Assembly (NCBI GenBank): GCA_015056415.1 | Contig: SVGJ01000024.1 | Coordinates: 1-35,908 of the forward strand | Direction of reading: 5' to 3' | From: Clostridiales bacterium | Lineage (GTDB): Bacteria > Bacillota > Clostridia > Christensenellales > Aristaeellaceae | DNA: 35,908 nucleotides | Shown: one piece after another, positions 29,326-35,908 of the stretch | How the letters are laid out: every line of letters starts with the position of its first letter | How positions within the stretch are numbered: the first letter of the stretch is position 1 | The notes under the pieces: model-generated | Database searches by the model: none | What the model was told of the DNA's origin: nothing | The model's input: only the letters and a program-made list of their open reading frames with translations | Position numbers and translations under genes: made by a program

Positions 29326-29373
29326 GTTTCATTGTGAATAGGTAAGTTTCATCGTTGAAGGAAAGCTTCATTG
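29326..29373 (+). repeat. Phased GTTTCAT repeats, left cluster
   Basis: GTTTCATTG (29326-29334), GTTTCATCG (29346-29354) and GCTTCATTG (29365-29373) recur every 19-20 bp, about two helical turns, between the tRNA terminator and the unknown gene. Confidence 0.8.
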
Positions 29374-29399
29374 TCCTTTTAATCGGACAGATACTGTGA

Positions 29400-29405
29400 T
29401 ATAAT
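29400..29405 (+). promoter_or_regulatory. Extended -10 promoter of the insert gene
   Basis: TGATATAAT (TATAAT at 29400-29405 with an upstream TG) forms an extended -10 element. No clear -35 box is seen. It lies 30 bases before the ATG. Confidence 0.45.
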
Positions 29406-29434
29406 CAGAAATACAAAGGAAAGGGTGATTGACT

Positions 29435-30490
29435 ATGAAATTGTTCGATACTTTTGAGGCGGTAAAGTTCCCCGAGGAAGATATGATATTTATAACCTGC
29501 GGTGGGTATCTTTACTACATTTACAACCCCGAATATAAATGGTGGAGAAAACACAGCAATGCCGGAAATGATCACCTTACCGTTTCCAATTACCCCGATG
29601 TAAGCCGAGAAGAACTTGTAGATGCCATGAAGGGGCTGTTTCCGCAGAAGGAAACGGATTTCATGCGTCTGTGCAATTCATCCCAGCTGTGCATCAGAGA
29701 TATGCTGGCTTTACTTAAAGAGGATTATGCAAAATATATGTCAGATCGCGTCCTCTACCATACGATTCATCACTTTTTGTTAGAGTCGGATATTTGCCAC
29801 AAATCCTTTGAAAAGTTACAGAAGCTGTTGGATGATGCCACTGCCAATCAATATGATAATAACCAGGTTCTCACCCAAATAAAGAACCTTTCTTTTATGA
29901 TCATCGGCAGAGACATTTTCAAGAAAGAAATCGGCATTGTTGATGGCCACGACAGTTCGTCTTATTTCTGGATTATGCCGGTGCGGGTCATCGAATATGA
30001 AAATACCGCTGATTTGGATAGCGTTGCAGAAATGAGAAGCGCAGAAATTTCAATTGAAGAAGACGATGTTGCCCAATACCTCACACCGTTTCTCTATCAG
30101 CATTTCGATGAAGAACTTGAAGAAAATAAGAAGAGAAAAGATGTTTCTGGCTTTGAATGGTACTTAGAGCATAACTTTTTCACATTCGATTCAATGGTAC
30201 TGATCTTAAAGGACATTGAGGACACCGTTGATGCGTTGATTTCTGGAAGAGAGACCGAATACACCCAAAAACTGAAAATTAAGAGGGGCACCGCAACCTA
30301 CCAGCTGGTATATGCGAAAAACCTAAACGAAGAAGAGATCGCAGAGTACAATGCCAACAGACCTACAGAGGATGATACCCAAGTGGCACTCATTGTTGAT
30401 TTTTATCAGCGTTTCCTCTACCGGATGGAATATATGATGAAAGTCGGCAAAGAGAAGGGGTGCAATTTGATATCCTTTATGGGTCCCTAA
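29435..30490 (+). CDS. Unknown protein carried by the tRNA-Leu insert
   Basis: I do not recognise this 351-residue protein. It has no signal peptide, membrane helix or cysteine cluster. It is rich in acidic and aromatic residues. Visible segments are ITCGGYLYYIYNPEYKWWRK near residue 20-40, LYHTIHHFLLESDICHKSFEKL near 110, and acidic or charged runs near 210 (SIEEDDVAQ) and 230 (EELEENKKRK). It looks like a soluble, mainly helical cytoplasmic protein. The ATG at 29435 is preferred to a TTG six bases upstream because AAAGGGTG is properly spaced. Codon use and AT content differ sharply from the aconitase operon and agree with an acquired origin. Its own terminator is the second 30-bp repeat. 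Confidence 0.78.
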   Translation: MKLFDTFEAVKFPEEDMIFITCGGYLYYIYNPEYKWWRKHSNAGNDHLTVSNYPDVSREELVDAMKGLFPQKETDFMRLCNSSQLCIRDMLALLKEDYAKYMSDRVLYHTIHHFLLESDICHKSFEKLQKLLDDATANQYDNNQVLTQIKNLSFMIIGRDIFKKEIGIVDGHDSSSYFWIMPVRVIEYENTADLDSVAEMRSAEISIEEDDVAQYLTPFLYQHFDEELEENKKRKDVSGFEWYLEHNFFTFDSMVLILKDIEDTVDALISGRETEYTQKLKIKRGTATYQLVYAKNLNEEEIAEYNANRPTEDDTQVALIVDFYQRFLYRMEYMMKVGKEKGCNLISFMGP

Positions 30491-30503
30491 TACGCCCACA
30501 GAG

Positions 30504-30565
30504 GGTTTCACTTTTCGCTCTATGGTTTCATTTTTGAGTGAAACCATTTGAAACCAAATGAAACC
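30504..30565. repeat. Phased GTTTCA repeats, right cluster
   Basis: GGTTTCA occurs at 30504-30510 and 30524-30530. Its reverse complement TGAAACC occurs at 30539-30545, 30549-30555 and 30559-30565. Steps are 20, 15, 10 and 10 bp. Five copies sit in 62 bp, 30 bp before the second direct repeat. Confidence 0.85.
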
Positions 30566-30594
30566 GTATCATTTTTATCGACTGTTGTCAGAAA

Positions 30595-30631
30595 AGCACG
30601 ATGGTTTTGATACAAAGCCATCGTTTTTTTT
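30595..30631 (+). terminator. Terminator of the insert gene, copy 2 of the 30-bp repeat
   Basis: ACGATGG (30598-30604) pairs with CCATCGT (30618-30624), followed by a run of T. It is identical over 30 bp to the tRNA-Leu terminator at 29232. Confidence 0.9.
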
Positions 30632-30701
30632 GTTGCTATAGTATTTTCCATAACTATATGGTATAGTCTATTTCGATCAACTTGAATTTGCGGGTGGGAA
30701 A

Positions 30702-31208
30702 ATGATATACAGACTTCCTGAGATTGGCGACAAAAGCATTTTGCAAGCGTATGTTCAAGAGCACTACGATCATGAAGAGACCGGTATCAGTGCAAGCTTG
30801 GGCCTGACGTCCTCTGAATATTCTCAGTGGGCAGAAAAGATACAAAGAAATGCGTTGACGGGCGATGAAGCATGGGGCAGATCCTTGCTGTACCTTTGCT
30901 TTGATGATAACAAGCTTATAGGCTTATTAAGCATCCGATACGAATTGCCTGAGTCGCTCACAAAAAAATATGGTGATATAGGGTATGGCGTGCGACCATC
31001 TGAAAGAAATAAAGGATACGCGACTACCATGCTCAAATACGCATTGTCCGTTTGCAGAGAAAAGGGAAAGAACAGAGTCATACTTGGTTGCTATAAAGAC
31101 AATCTCGCGTCTGCTGCGACCATCAGGAAAAACGGCGGGGTGCTGATCGAGGAAAATGACAATTATGAAGAAGGAAAGATCAGTCAGTATTATCTGGTAA
31201 AACCATAA
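30702..31208 (+). CDS. GNAT-family N-acetyltransferase
   Basis: This protein of 168 residues shows the GNAT fold: KLIGLLSIRYELPESLTKKYGDIGYGVRPSERNKGYATTMLKYAL. It contains the acetyl-CoA loop R-N-K-G-Y-A-T (V/R-x-x-G-x-G/A type) at about residue 107-113, then RVILGCYKDNLASAATIRKNGG, where the Asn before the helix is typical. The closest look is to RimJ/YjaB-like or uncharacterised small-molecule acetyltransferases. The substrate is unknown. It is an AT-rich gene just beyond the second 30-bp repeat, with a weak ribosome site (GGTGGG), and may also be acquired. Confidence 0.88.
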   Translation: MIYRLPEIGDKSILQAYVQEHYDHEETGISASLGLTSSEYSQWAEKIQRNALTGDEAWGRSLLYLCFDDNKLIGLLSIRYELPESLTKKYGDIGYGVRPSERNKGYATTMLKYALSVCREKGKNRVILGCYKDNLASAATIRKNGGVLIEENDNYEEGKISQYYLVKP

Positions 31209-31223
31209 GTGAGCTACACTCAG

Positions 31224-31254
31224 TCTCCGGGGCAACGGCTTCGGAGGCTTTTGT
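31224..31254 (+). terminator. Terminator of the GNAT gene
   Basis: GTCTCCG (31224-31230) and CGGAGGC (31243-31249) pair with one G-T wobble, followed by CTTTTGTT. Confidence 0.65.
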
Positions 31255-31317
31255 TATCTTGTGGAAAGCGGCGTGATGTGCTATGATAACATCAGCATCT
31301 GCAAAGGAGAACATCAC

Positions 31318-32121
31318 ATGACCACCAAACAGGATATCCTCCGCTTCCTGGAGGGAATGGGCATTGCCCATGATGATACCGTGACCATCCATGCCGCGCT
31401 GCGCAAGGTCGGCCCCATTGAGGACGGCGCCGACGGCCTGATCGACGCGCTGACGCAGCACCTTTCCGAGGGCCTTTTGCTGGTGCCCACCCACACCTGG
31501 GCCGTAGTGAACAAGGCTAACCCGTATTTTGATGTACGCACCTCCGTGCCCAACATCGGCACGCTGGCCCGTGTCGCCGCTCAGCGCAAGGACGGCGTCC
31601 GTTCGCTGCATCCCACCCACTCCATGGCAGCCTTTGGCAAGAATGCCCGGGCGTATATCCAGGGCGAGGAAAAGTCAGGTACGCCAGCGCCCATGGGCGG
31701 CGCGCTCAGCCGGCTGTATGACGTGGGCGGCAAGGTGATCCTGCTGGGCGTGGGTCATGAGCGCAATACTTACCTCCACGCGGTGGACGAGCGCATTGAT
31801 GTGAAGAACCGCCTGGCTGCGGAGGGCTTTGACGTGACCATCACCGACTGGGATGGCAATACCCTCCGGTGTCCGGATTTCCATCCCCACGAGGTCCACG
31901 GCCTGCCCGCGGATGTCTCGGGCTGCTCGGAGTACTATCCCAATTACAAGAAGGCCTTTGAGATGGCCGGCGCGGTGTGGTATGGCAAGCTGGGCAACGC
32001 TACGGTCTATGTGTGCGATGTGCGCAAAATGACCGACATGATGATGAAGATCTGGTCCCGGGCTGACAGGGATATGTGCGTTTCCGATATGGAGATCCCG
32101 GAAAGCTGGTACATGGATTGA
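31318..32121 (+). CDS. AAC(3)-family aminoglycoside N-acetyltransferase-like protein
   Basis: This protein of 267 residues belongs to the Antibiotic_NAT family. VTIHAALRKVGPIEDGADGLIDAL near the start, LLLVPTHTWAVVN, SLHPTHSMAAFGKNA (near residue 100), GGALSRLYDVGGKVILLGVGHERNTYLHAVDE and the C-terminal half follow the family order. True AAC(3) enzymes acetylate the 3-amino group of aminoglycosides; many chromosomal homologues such as YokD have other or unknown acceptors, so resistance should not be assumed. The ATG at 31318 has AAAGGAG upstream; a longer GTG start lacks a site. GC content is back to the host level. It is a single-gene unit with a strong terminator. Confidence 0.9.
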   Translation: MTTKQDILRFLEGMGIAHDDTVTIHAALRKVGPIEDGADGLIDALTQHLSEGLLLVPTHTWAVVNKANPYFDVRTSVPNIGTLARVAAQRKDGVRSLHPTHSMAAFGKNARAYIQGEEKSGTPAPMGGALSRLYDVGGKVILLGVGHERNTYLHAVDERIDVKNRLAAEGFDVTITDWDGNTLRCPDFHPHEVHGLPADVSGCSEYYPNYKKAFEMAGAVWYGKLGNATVYVCDVRKMTDMMMKIWSRADRDMCVSDMEIPESWYMD

Positions 32122-32136
32122 TCGGGTGAATAAACG

Positions 32137-32168
32137 ACCCCCTCCGCGGGATGAAGCGCGGAGGGGGT
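32137..32168. terminator. Bidirectional terminator between AAC(3)-like and DtxR genes
   Basis: ACCCCCTCCGCG (32137-32148) and CGCGGAGGGGGT (32157-32168) form a perfect 12-bp stem with an eight-base loop between convergent genes. The T-run is short (TTGTTG). Confidence 0.8.
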
Positions 32169-32186
32169 TGTTGATGGCCGATGGGA

Positions 32187-32546
32187 TTACTGGATCTGGT
32201 TCTTGATGGCCTCGAAGGTCTTTTCGGAAATGTCGTGCTCGATGCGGCAGGCGTCTTCGCGGGCGGTGATGGGATCAACGCCGATCTGCATCAGGAAGGA
32301 GATCAGCACCTTGTGCCGCTCGTAAACGCGTCGGGCGATGGCTTCGCCCTGCTCAGTCAGGGTGATGAGGTTCTCCTCGTCCATGGTGATGTAGCCGTTC
32401 TCGCGCAGGCGCTTCATGGCAAAGCTGACGGAGGGCTTGGTGACGTTCAGGTGCGCGGCGATATCAACGGAGCGGACATAGCCCTTCTCCTCCTGCAGCA
32501 TCATGATCGTCTCCAGGTAGTCCTCAGCGGATTCGTGTATATTCAT
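32187..32546 (-). CDS. DtxR/MntR-family metal-dependent repressor
   Basis: This protein of 119 residues has an N-terminal winged helix-turn-helix (VRSVDIAAHLNVTKPSVSFAMKRLRENGYI, about 24-53) and a metal-binding dimerisation domain; it lacks the SH3 domain of DtxR. Asp9 and Glu12 in EDYLETI match the MntR ligands. His78 follows in YERHKVL, and Cys100, Glu103 and His104 are in EDACRIEHDIS. The cysteine is typical of iron-responsive DtxR/IdeR, whereas MntR has Glu there, so metal choice (Mn2+ or Fe2+) is open. A palindrome lies in the divergent spacer toward the YitT-like gene. No metal transporter gene is visible in the window. Confidence 0.9.
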   Translation of the reverse strand: MNIHESAEDYLETIMMLQEEKGYVRSVDIAAHLNVTKPSVSFAMKRLRENGYITMDEENLITLTEQGEAIARRVYERHKVLISFLMQIGVDPITAREDACRIEHDISEKTFEAIKNQIQ

Positions 32547-32595
32547 GGATGAAACACCTTCTTTCTCCGGGTCTGTCTATATAGTAGCACGAACT

Positions 32596-32650
32596 GCGCA
32601 AATTTGCAAATCCCTCTGCGCTTGACAAATCCTGCCGGATTATATAGGAT
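32596..32650 (+). promoter_or_regulatory. Promoter of the YitT-like gene and nearby palindromes
   Basis: TTGACA (32622-32627), a 17-base spacer and TAGGAT (32645-32650) form the promoter. Just upstream, ATTTGCAAAT (32602-32611) is a perfect palindrome inside a wider GCGCA/TGCGC pair (32596-32600, 32617-32621). The site lies between the two divergent genes and could bind the DtxR/MntR-type protein. Confidence 0.6.
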
Positions 32651-32686
32651 GAACGGGATTGCTATATTTTGAAAGGACTTGTTACC

Positions 32687-33286
32687 TTGCTGCCGCGATT
32701 GAAACCGATCAACTGTTTTCTCACCCTGCTGGGGGCGGCCATCCAGGCTGTGGGCGTGAGCAATATCCATGCTTACTCCGGTGTGACCGAGGGCGGCGTC
32801 CTGGGTGCGACGCTACTTATCAACCATTGGCTGCACATCTCCCCGGCCATCACCAGCCTGGTGCTCAACGGCGCGTGCTATCTGCTGGGCTGGCGCACCC
32901 TGGGGAAGGATTTCATCTGGTATTCCCTGCTGGCGGGGGGTGGCTTTTCGTTATTCTACGCCTTGTGCGAGCCCTTCGCGCCCCTGTGGCCAGAGCTGAT
33001 TCAGTCGCCGCTGTGGAGTGCGCTGCTGGGCGCGGTGTTCATTGGCGTGGGCGCGGGCATGAGCGTGAGAGCCGGCGGCGCCGCTGCCGGGGACGACGCC
33101 CTGGCCATGAGCCTGCAGCGCATCCTGGGCTGGGACATCCAATGGGTGTACCTGATCACGGATTTTACCGTGCTGGCGCTTTCGCTGACGTACATCCCTC
33201 TGGGCAAGCTGGCGTATTCGTTCCTGACAGTGCTGCTTTCCGGGCAGATCATCGGGTGGATCCAACGGATCCCATCACGTAAATGA
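32687..33286 (+). CDS. YitT/YczE-like integral membrane protein
   Basis: This protein of about 199 residues has five to six hydrophobic helices. The conserved-looking stretches SGVTEGGVLGATLLINHWLHISPAI (first loop) and GAGMSVRAGGAAAGDDALAMSLQ (middle) resemble the glycine-rich repeats of the YitT/YczE (DUF161-type) family. The family function is unknown; some members are linked to transport or metal effects. No ATG fits. The TTG at 32687 is chosen because AAAGGA lies nine bases before it, and the in-frame TTG at 32669 would overlap that site. The promoter gives a short 5' leader. It is divergent from the DtxR-type gene, which suggests metal-dependent control, but this is not shown. Confidence 0.75.
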   Translation: MLPRLKPINCFLTLLGAAIQAVGVSNIHAYSGVTEGGVLGATLLINHWLHISPAITSLVLNGACYLLGWRTLGKDFIWYSLLAGGGFSLFYALCEPFAPLWPELIQSPLWSALLGAVFIGVGAGMSVRAGGAAAGDDALAMSLQRILGWDIQWVYLITDFTVLALSLTYIPLGKLAYSFLTVLLSGQIIGWIQRIPSRK

Positions 33287-33290
33287 AGAA

Positions 33291-33319
33291 CGGTCTCCGA
33301 GAAAATCGGAGACCGTTTT
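33291..33319. terminator. Bidirectional terminator between the YitT-like and pullulanase genes
   Basis: CGGTCTCCGA (33291-33300) and TCGGAGACCG (33306-33315) form a 10-bp stem with the loop GAAAA, followed by TTTT, between convergent genes. Confidence 0.88.
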
Positions 33320-33321
33320 GC

Positions 33322-35277
33322 TTATTGCTTCACTTTGCCCAGGATCAACGTGGCCATGGGGGCGATCTGCGCCTTGCCGGAAATTGTCTCCGGCTTCTGC
33401 CACAGCAGGCTGCTCTCACCATTGGCCAGCACGTCCCAGTCGCCTTCGGGCAGGTTGACCTCCACCGCCTGCTGCGAGACGTTGTAGGCCAGCAGCAGCT
33501 CGGGATAAAGGCTGCCCTCGTCGTTATCCAGCAGGATGGCCGCCGCGCGGCTGTCCCACTGGCGGATAGCGCGGATGCGTCCGGCCGCGGCGGTGGATTT
33601 ATCCCGCAGGCCGGGCTGCTGCTTGCGCAGGGCGATGAGGCCACGGTAGTATTCGGCCAGGTCACGGTTGTCATAGCTGCGCTGCCAGTCCATGCGGTTC
33701 AGCGTCACGGGGGCGTTGTAGGTATTCTTCACGCCCAGCTTGGTGCGGCCGAACTCCTCGCCGGAGAGCGTGAACAGGTGGCCCTGGCAGCCCGCCAGTA
33801 TGGCGAAGGCCAGCTTGTTGGCCTGCACCACACGCTCGTCGCGGCCTGCGAAGTCGCGGCCGGGATCCATGGTGCAGACCAGCTTGTCCCACAGCGTCCA
33901 GTCATCATGGGAAGAGAGGTAGGTGATGGTCTGGGAGGGGGCGGCGAAATCGCCGTATTGCCCCGACCAGCCACGGACACAGTTGGCCAGGCTGTCGGCC
34001 CACAGGCCGCCGCCGTTGACAAAGCCCGTGGAGCGCTCGTCCATCACGCTGCCCTTCACCGCGTCGCGGGTGTTGTCGCAGAAGGCGCCGATGGCAGGAT
34101 CCAGCTTCTTCATGTTGCCCTTATGGGCCAGCTCCACCCCGGCGCGGGGGCGGCACTCGCCGCCGGCCCAGGGCTCGCCGTAGAGCAGCTTTTCGTCCTT
34201 GCCAAAGCGCTTGTCCAGCTCGTGCTGGATGCGGTTCATCAGCGGCACGTCCAGCATGCCCATCAGGTCGAAGCGAAAACCATCGATGTGGTATTCCTCG
34301 GCCCAATAGAGGATAGAATCAAGAATGTAACGGGCGCACATACTGCGCTCAGAGGCGATCTCGCTGCCGCAGCCGGAGCCGTTGGAGGCGCTGCCGTCCT
34401 CCTTCTGGCGGTAGTAGTACCAGGGGGCGGCCTTGAACAGGCAGGATTCCAGCTGGTAGGTGTGGTTGTACACCACATCCATGATGACCCGGAAGCCACA
34501 CCGGTGCAGGGCCATGACTGCTTCCTTCATTTCGCGGATGCGAACCTCGCCGTGATAGGGGTCGGTGGCGTAGGAGCCCTCGGGCACGTTGTAGTTCACC
34601 GGGTCATAGCCCCAATTGAAGGCATCGGGGTCGCCGGCCTCGTCCACGGAGCCGTAATCGTAGACGGGCATGAGCTGGATGTGGGTCGCGCCCAGGCACT
34701 TTGCGTGGCTCAGGCAGGTGGGATGATCGCCCTTGTCGTCCAGGGTGGTATCCGTGAGGGTCAGGGCGGCGAACTTGCCCCGGAGCTTTTCCGGCACGCC
34801 GCTGTGGGGATCCCAGGTGAAATCCTTCACGTGGATCTCGTAGATCACGTCCTCGGCGGGCCTGGCGGGAGCGACGTCCTGGGCCCAGCCCTCGGGATCG
34901 GTGCCGGCAAGGTCGACGACCATGCCGCGCAGGCCGTTCACGCCGCAGGCCCTGGCATAAGGATCCTGGGTGCGGCGGGTATGGCCGTCCACAGTCACGT
35001 CATAGTCATAATAGACGCCGGAAAGGCTGCTGTATTCATCGTGAAGCCATAGGCCGCGTTCGCCCCTGCGCATGGCGACGCGGCGCAGCTCCTGGCTGCT
35101 ACCGCCGTCGGGGTACAGGTTGAGCCGCACCTCCTGCGCGGTGGGCGCCCACAGGGCGAAGTGCGTGCCATTGGCGTCCGGCCACGCGCCCAGGGGAGCA
35201 TCGGTGTGGTACTGCTGTTCGAATTCCTCGGAATCGAACCATTTCTTCAGCTGACCGGGGGTCATCTGCTTTTCCAT
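33322..35277 (-). CDS. pulA: Type I pullulanase (GH13, CBM48 plus catalytic barrel)
   Basis: This protein of 651 residues has no signal peptide and is thus intracellular. The N-terminal CBM48-type domain (TDAPLGAWPDANGTHFALWAPTAQEVRLNLYPDG) lies at about residues 25-60. The barrel has the pullulanase-specific NWGYDP (221-226), DVVYNH (267-272), DGFRFDLMG with nucleophile Asp337, YGEPW with acid Glu368, and SSHDD with Asp458. It hydrolyses alpha-1,6 branch points of pullulan, glycogen and amylopectin fragments. Intracellular location suggests debranching of imported maltodextrins or stored glycogen. GGAGG precedes the ATG at 35277. It lies 20 bases downstream of a partial SGNH esterase gene on the same strand. 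Confidence 0.95.
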   Translation of the reverse strand: MEKQMTPGQLKKWFDSEEFEQQYHTDAPLGAWPDANGTHFALWAPTAQEVRLNLYPDGGSSQELRRVAMRRGERGLWLHDEYSSLSGVYYDYDVTVDGHTRRTQDPYARACGVNGLRGMVVDLAGTDPEGWAQDVAPARPAEDVIYEIHVKDFTWDPHSGVPEKLRGKFAALTLTDTTLDDKGDHPTCLSHAKCLGATHIQLMPVYDYGSVDEAGDPDAFNWGYDPVNYNVPEGSYATDPYHGEVRIREMKEAVMALHRCGFRVIMDVVYNHTYQLESCLFKAAPWYYYRQKEDGSASNGSGCGSEIASERSMCARYILDSILYWAEEYHIDGFRFDLMGMLDVPLMNRIQHELDKRFGKDEKLLYGEPWAGGECRPRAGVELAHKGNMKKLDPAIGAFCDNTRDAVKGSVMDERSTGFVNGGGLWADSLANCVRGWSGQYGDFAAPSQTITYLSSHDDWTLWDKLVCTMDPGRDFAGRDERVVQANKLAFAILAGCQGHLFTLSGEEFGRTKLGVKNTYNAPVTLNRMDWQRSYDNRDLAEYYRGLIALRKQQPGLRDKSTAAAGRIRAIRQWDSRAAAILLDNDEGSLYPELLLAYNVSQQAVEVNLPEGDWDVLANGESSLLWQKPETISGKAQIAPMATLILGKVKQ

Positions 35278-35296
35278 ATGTGTTCCTCCAGCGCTG

Positions 35297-35908
35297 TTAA
35301 TCTTCCCAGATCTCCTCGCCCAGCGATTCGATGAACGCGCTCAGCTCCTGAGCCATGACCTCCGCCTCGGAGGCGCGGATGTGGCCGGGGGTGCCGCGGC
35401 CGTTGTTGGAATACAGGAAGTGGTGGATGCGGGGATCGGTCTGGCGCAGCTCGTCGCATACAGCGTCGATGGCGTCATCCCAGGCCTTGTGATGGTTGAG
35501 GATGGTGGTGGTCAGCACGAAGGTGGCCCGGGGGTATTTTGCCCGCAGGCTGCGGATCCATCCGGCGTACTGCTCACGCCAGAGCCGGGCGGCCTCGCCC
35601 TCGTAATCCTGCTCCATGATGTTCACGGGGTTGGCGTCGTTCTGGCCGATGGCCAGCACCACCACATGGGGCGTGTAGCGGCTGAAATCCCAGGGCTTCA
35701 CCGGGCCGTAGCAGGGATTGTAGCGAACCTTGTCATAGCTGGAAAGCATGCCCACATAATCCGGGCCGTTGAAATAGCCCGTCCTGTCCATCAGAGCGAT
35801 GCCGCCCTGGGCGATATCGTGCAGCTCCGCGCCCAGCTTGCGGGCGGTGAGCCAGGAGTAGCTCCACCACACGTTGGAGTATTCGCCGTTGTGCTGGGGA
35901 TCGGGCTT
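35297..35908 (-). CDS. SGNH-type carbohydrate esterase, 5' part outside the window
   Basis: The frame is open to the right window edge, so the N-terminus with the nucleophilic Ser block is missing. The visible 203 residues show WWSYSWLTARKLGAELHDIAQGG and VVVLAIGQNDANP, the Gly/Asn-type blocks of SGNH hydrolases, with a later NNGRGTPGHIRASEAE segment holding the likely catalytic His. The pattern resembles CE2-type acetylxylan esterases, which deacetylate sugars. It is probably cotranscribed with pullulanase. It is the second SGNH esterase in the window and is not closely similar to the first at 4451. Confidence 0.8.
   Translation of the reverse strand, partial: KPDPQHNGEYSNVWWSYSWLTARKLGAELHDIAQGGIALMDRTGYFNGPDYVGMLSSYDKVRYNPCYGPVKPWDFSRYTPHVVVLAIGQNDANPVNIMEQDYEGEAARLWREQYAGWIRSLRAKYPRATFVLTTTILNHHKAWDDAIDAVCDELRQTDPRIHHFLYSNNGRGTPGHIRASEAEVMAQELSAFIESLGEEIWED

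Larger units (their letters stand above)
29232..30624. mobile_element. Probable small integrated element at the tRNA-Leu terminator
   Basis: Two identical 30-bp copies of the tRNA terminator (29232-29261 and 30595-30624) flank about 1.33 kb of AT-rich DNA with one unknown gene. Inside each end lie clusters of GTTTCA-type repeats with spacing near 10 or 20 bp, similar to integrase arm-binding sites. No recombinase gene is inside. It may be a remnant of a larger element or a cargo unit moved in trans. The repeats and composition are seen directly; the mobility is inferred. Confidence 0.6.

Noticed and set aside
29180..29371. A 63-codon minus-strand frame over the tRNA-Leu
   Set aside because: It runs through the tRNA gene and the GTTTCA repeats; frames of this kind are common mis-annotations at tRNA genes.
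32649..32672. A seven-codon ATG frame before the YitT-like gene as a leader peptide
   Set aside because: Its ATG overlaps the -10 box, so it lies upstream of the expected transcript start.
33283..35052. A 589-codon plus-strand open frame
   Set aside because: Antisense to pullulanase, whose catalytic motifs are complete.

Overview
The window (about 36 kb) comes from a Bacillota genome, most likely an uncultured gut-type member of the Clostridia. The reasons are AGGAGG-type ribosome binding sites before nearly every gene, TTGACA/TATAAT promoters, intrinsic terminators, an LPxTG-like sorting signal, a SpoIID-domain protein, a Thermotoga-type DAHP synthase and a type I pullulanase. Most of the sequence is GC-rich, so long antisense reading frames are common and were discarded. 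Three AT-richer stretches (about 1.0-1.9, 18.2-19.6 and 29.2-31.3 kb) look acquired. No genus can be named from the sequence alone.

Layout. 0-1.9 kb: the tail of a tyrosine integrase with its repeat-rich 3' flank, a low-molecular-weight phosphatase and a small flavodoxin-fold protein. 1.95-3.2 kb: L-cysteine desulfidase. 3.3-6.6 kb: a minus-strand sugar operon (GH105-type hydrolase, secreted SGNH esterase, TIM-barrel isomerase, small PQ-loop-like membrane protein), probably for pectin or rhamnogalacturonan fragments. 6.7-8.5 kb: an ABC exporter. 8.5-12 kb: a LacI-type regulator next to an operon of an NAD-dependent epimerase, a cytoplasmic beta-propeller protein and a VOC protein. The operon promoter carries a perfect palindrome that fits an operator. 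12.3-15.2 kb: a secreted SpoIID/SH3 protein and an AraC regulator whose gene is preceded by an intrinsic hairpin. 15.3-18.1 kb: aroB and aroF, with an aroF leader that looks like a Phe/Tyr peptide attenuator, and a 470-bp palindrome-rich spacer between the two genes.

18.2-19.6 kb: a divergent Xre-repressor module with two operator copies and two unknown genes. 19.7-21.2 kb: recA and a small cysteine-containing protein. 21.3-23.1 kb: a secreted, probably flavinylated fumarate-reductase-like flavoprotein. 23.3-24.1 kb: a surface protein with both a lipobox and an LPxTG-like tail. 24.2-25.9 kb: two esterases. 26-29 kb: aconitase, a HAD phosphatase and a DUF2087 protein. 29.14 kb: tRNA-Leu(CAG), whose terminator is duplicated as a 30-bp direct repeat around a 1.3-kb AT-rich insert with phased GTTTCA repeats. 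30.7-35.9 kb: GNAT, AAC(3)-type acetyltransferase, a DtxR/MntR regulator, a YitT-like membrane protein, pullulanase and a partial SGNH esterase cut by the window edge.

The common theme is carbohydrate use by an anaerobe (pectin-type sugars, starch, acetylated glycans) plus aromatic amino acid synthesis. Small mobile or accessory inserts sit between the operons. The best candidates for undescribed biology are the aroF attenuator, the 1.3-kb insert at the tRNA-Leu terminator, the Xre module beside recA and the hairpin-led AraC gene.
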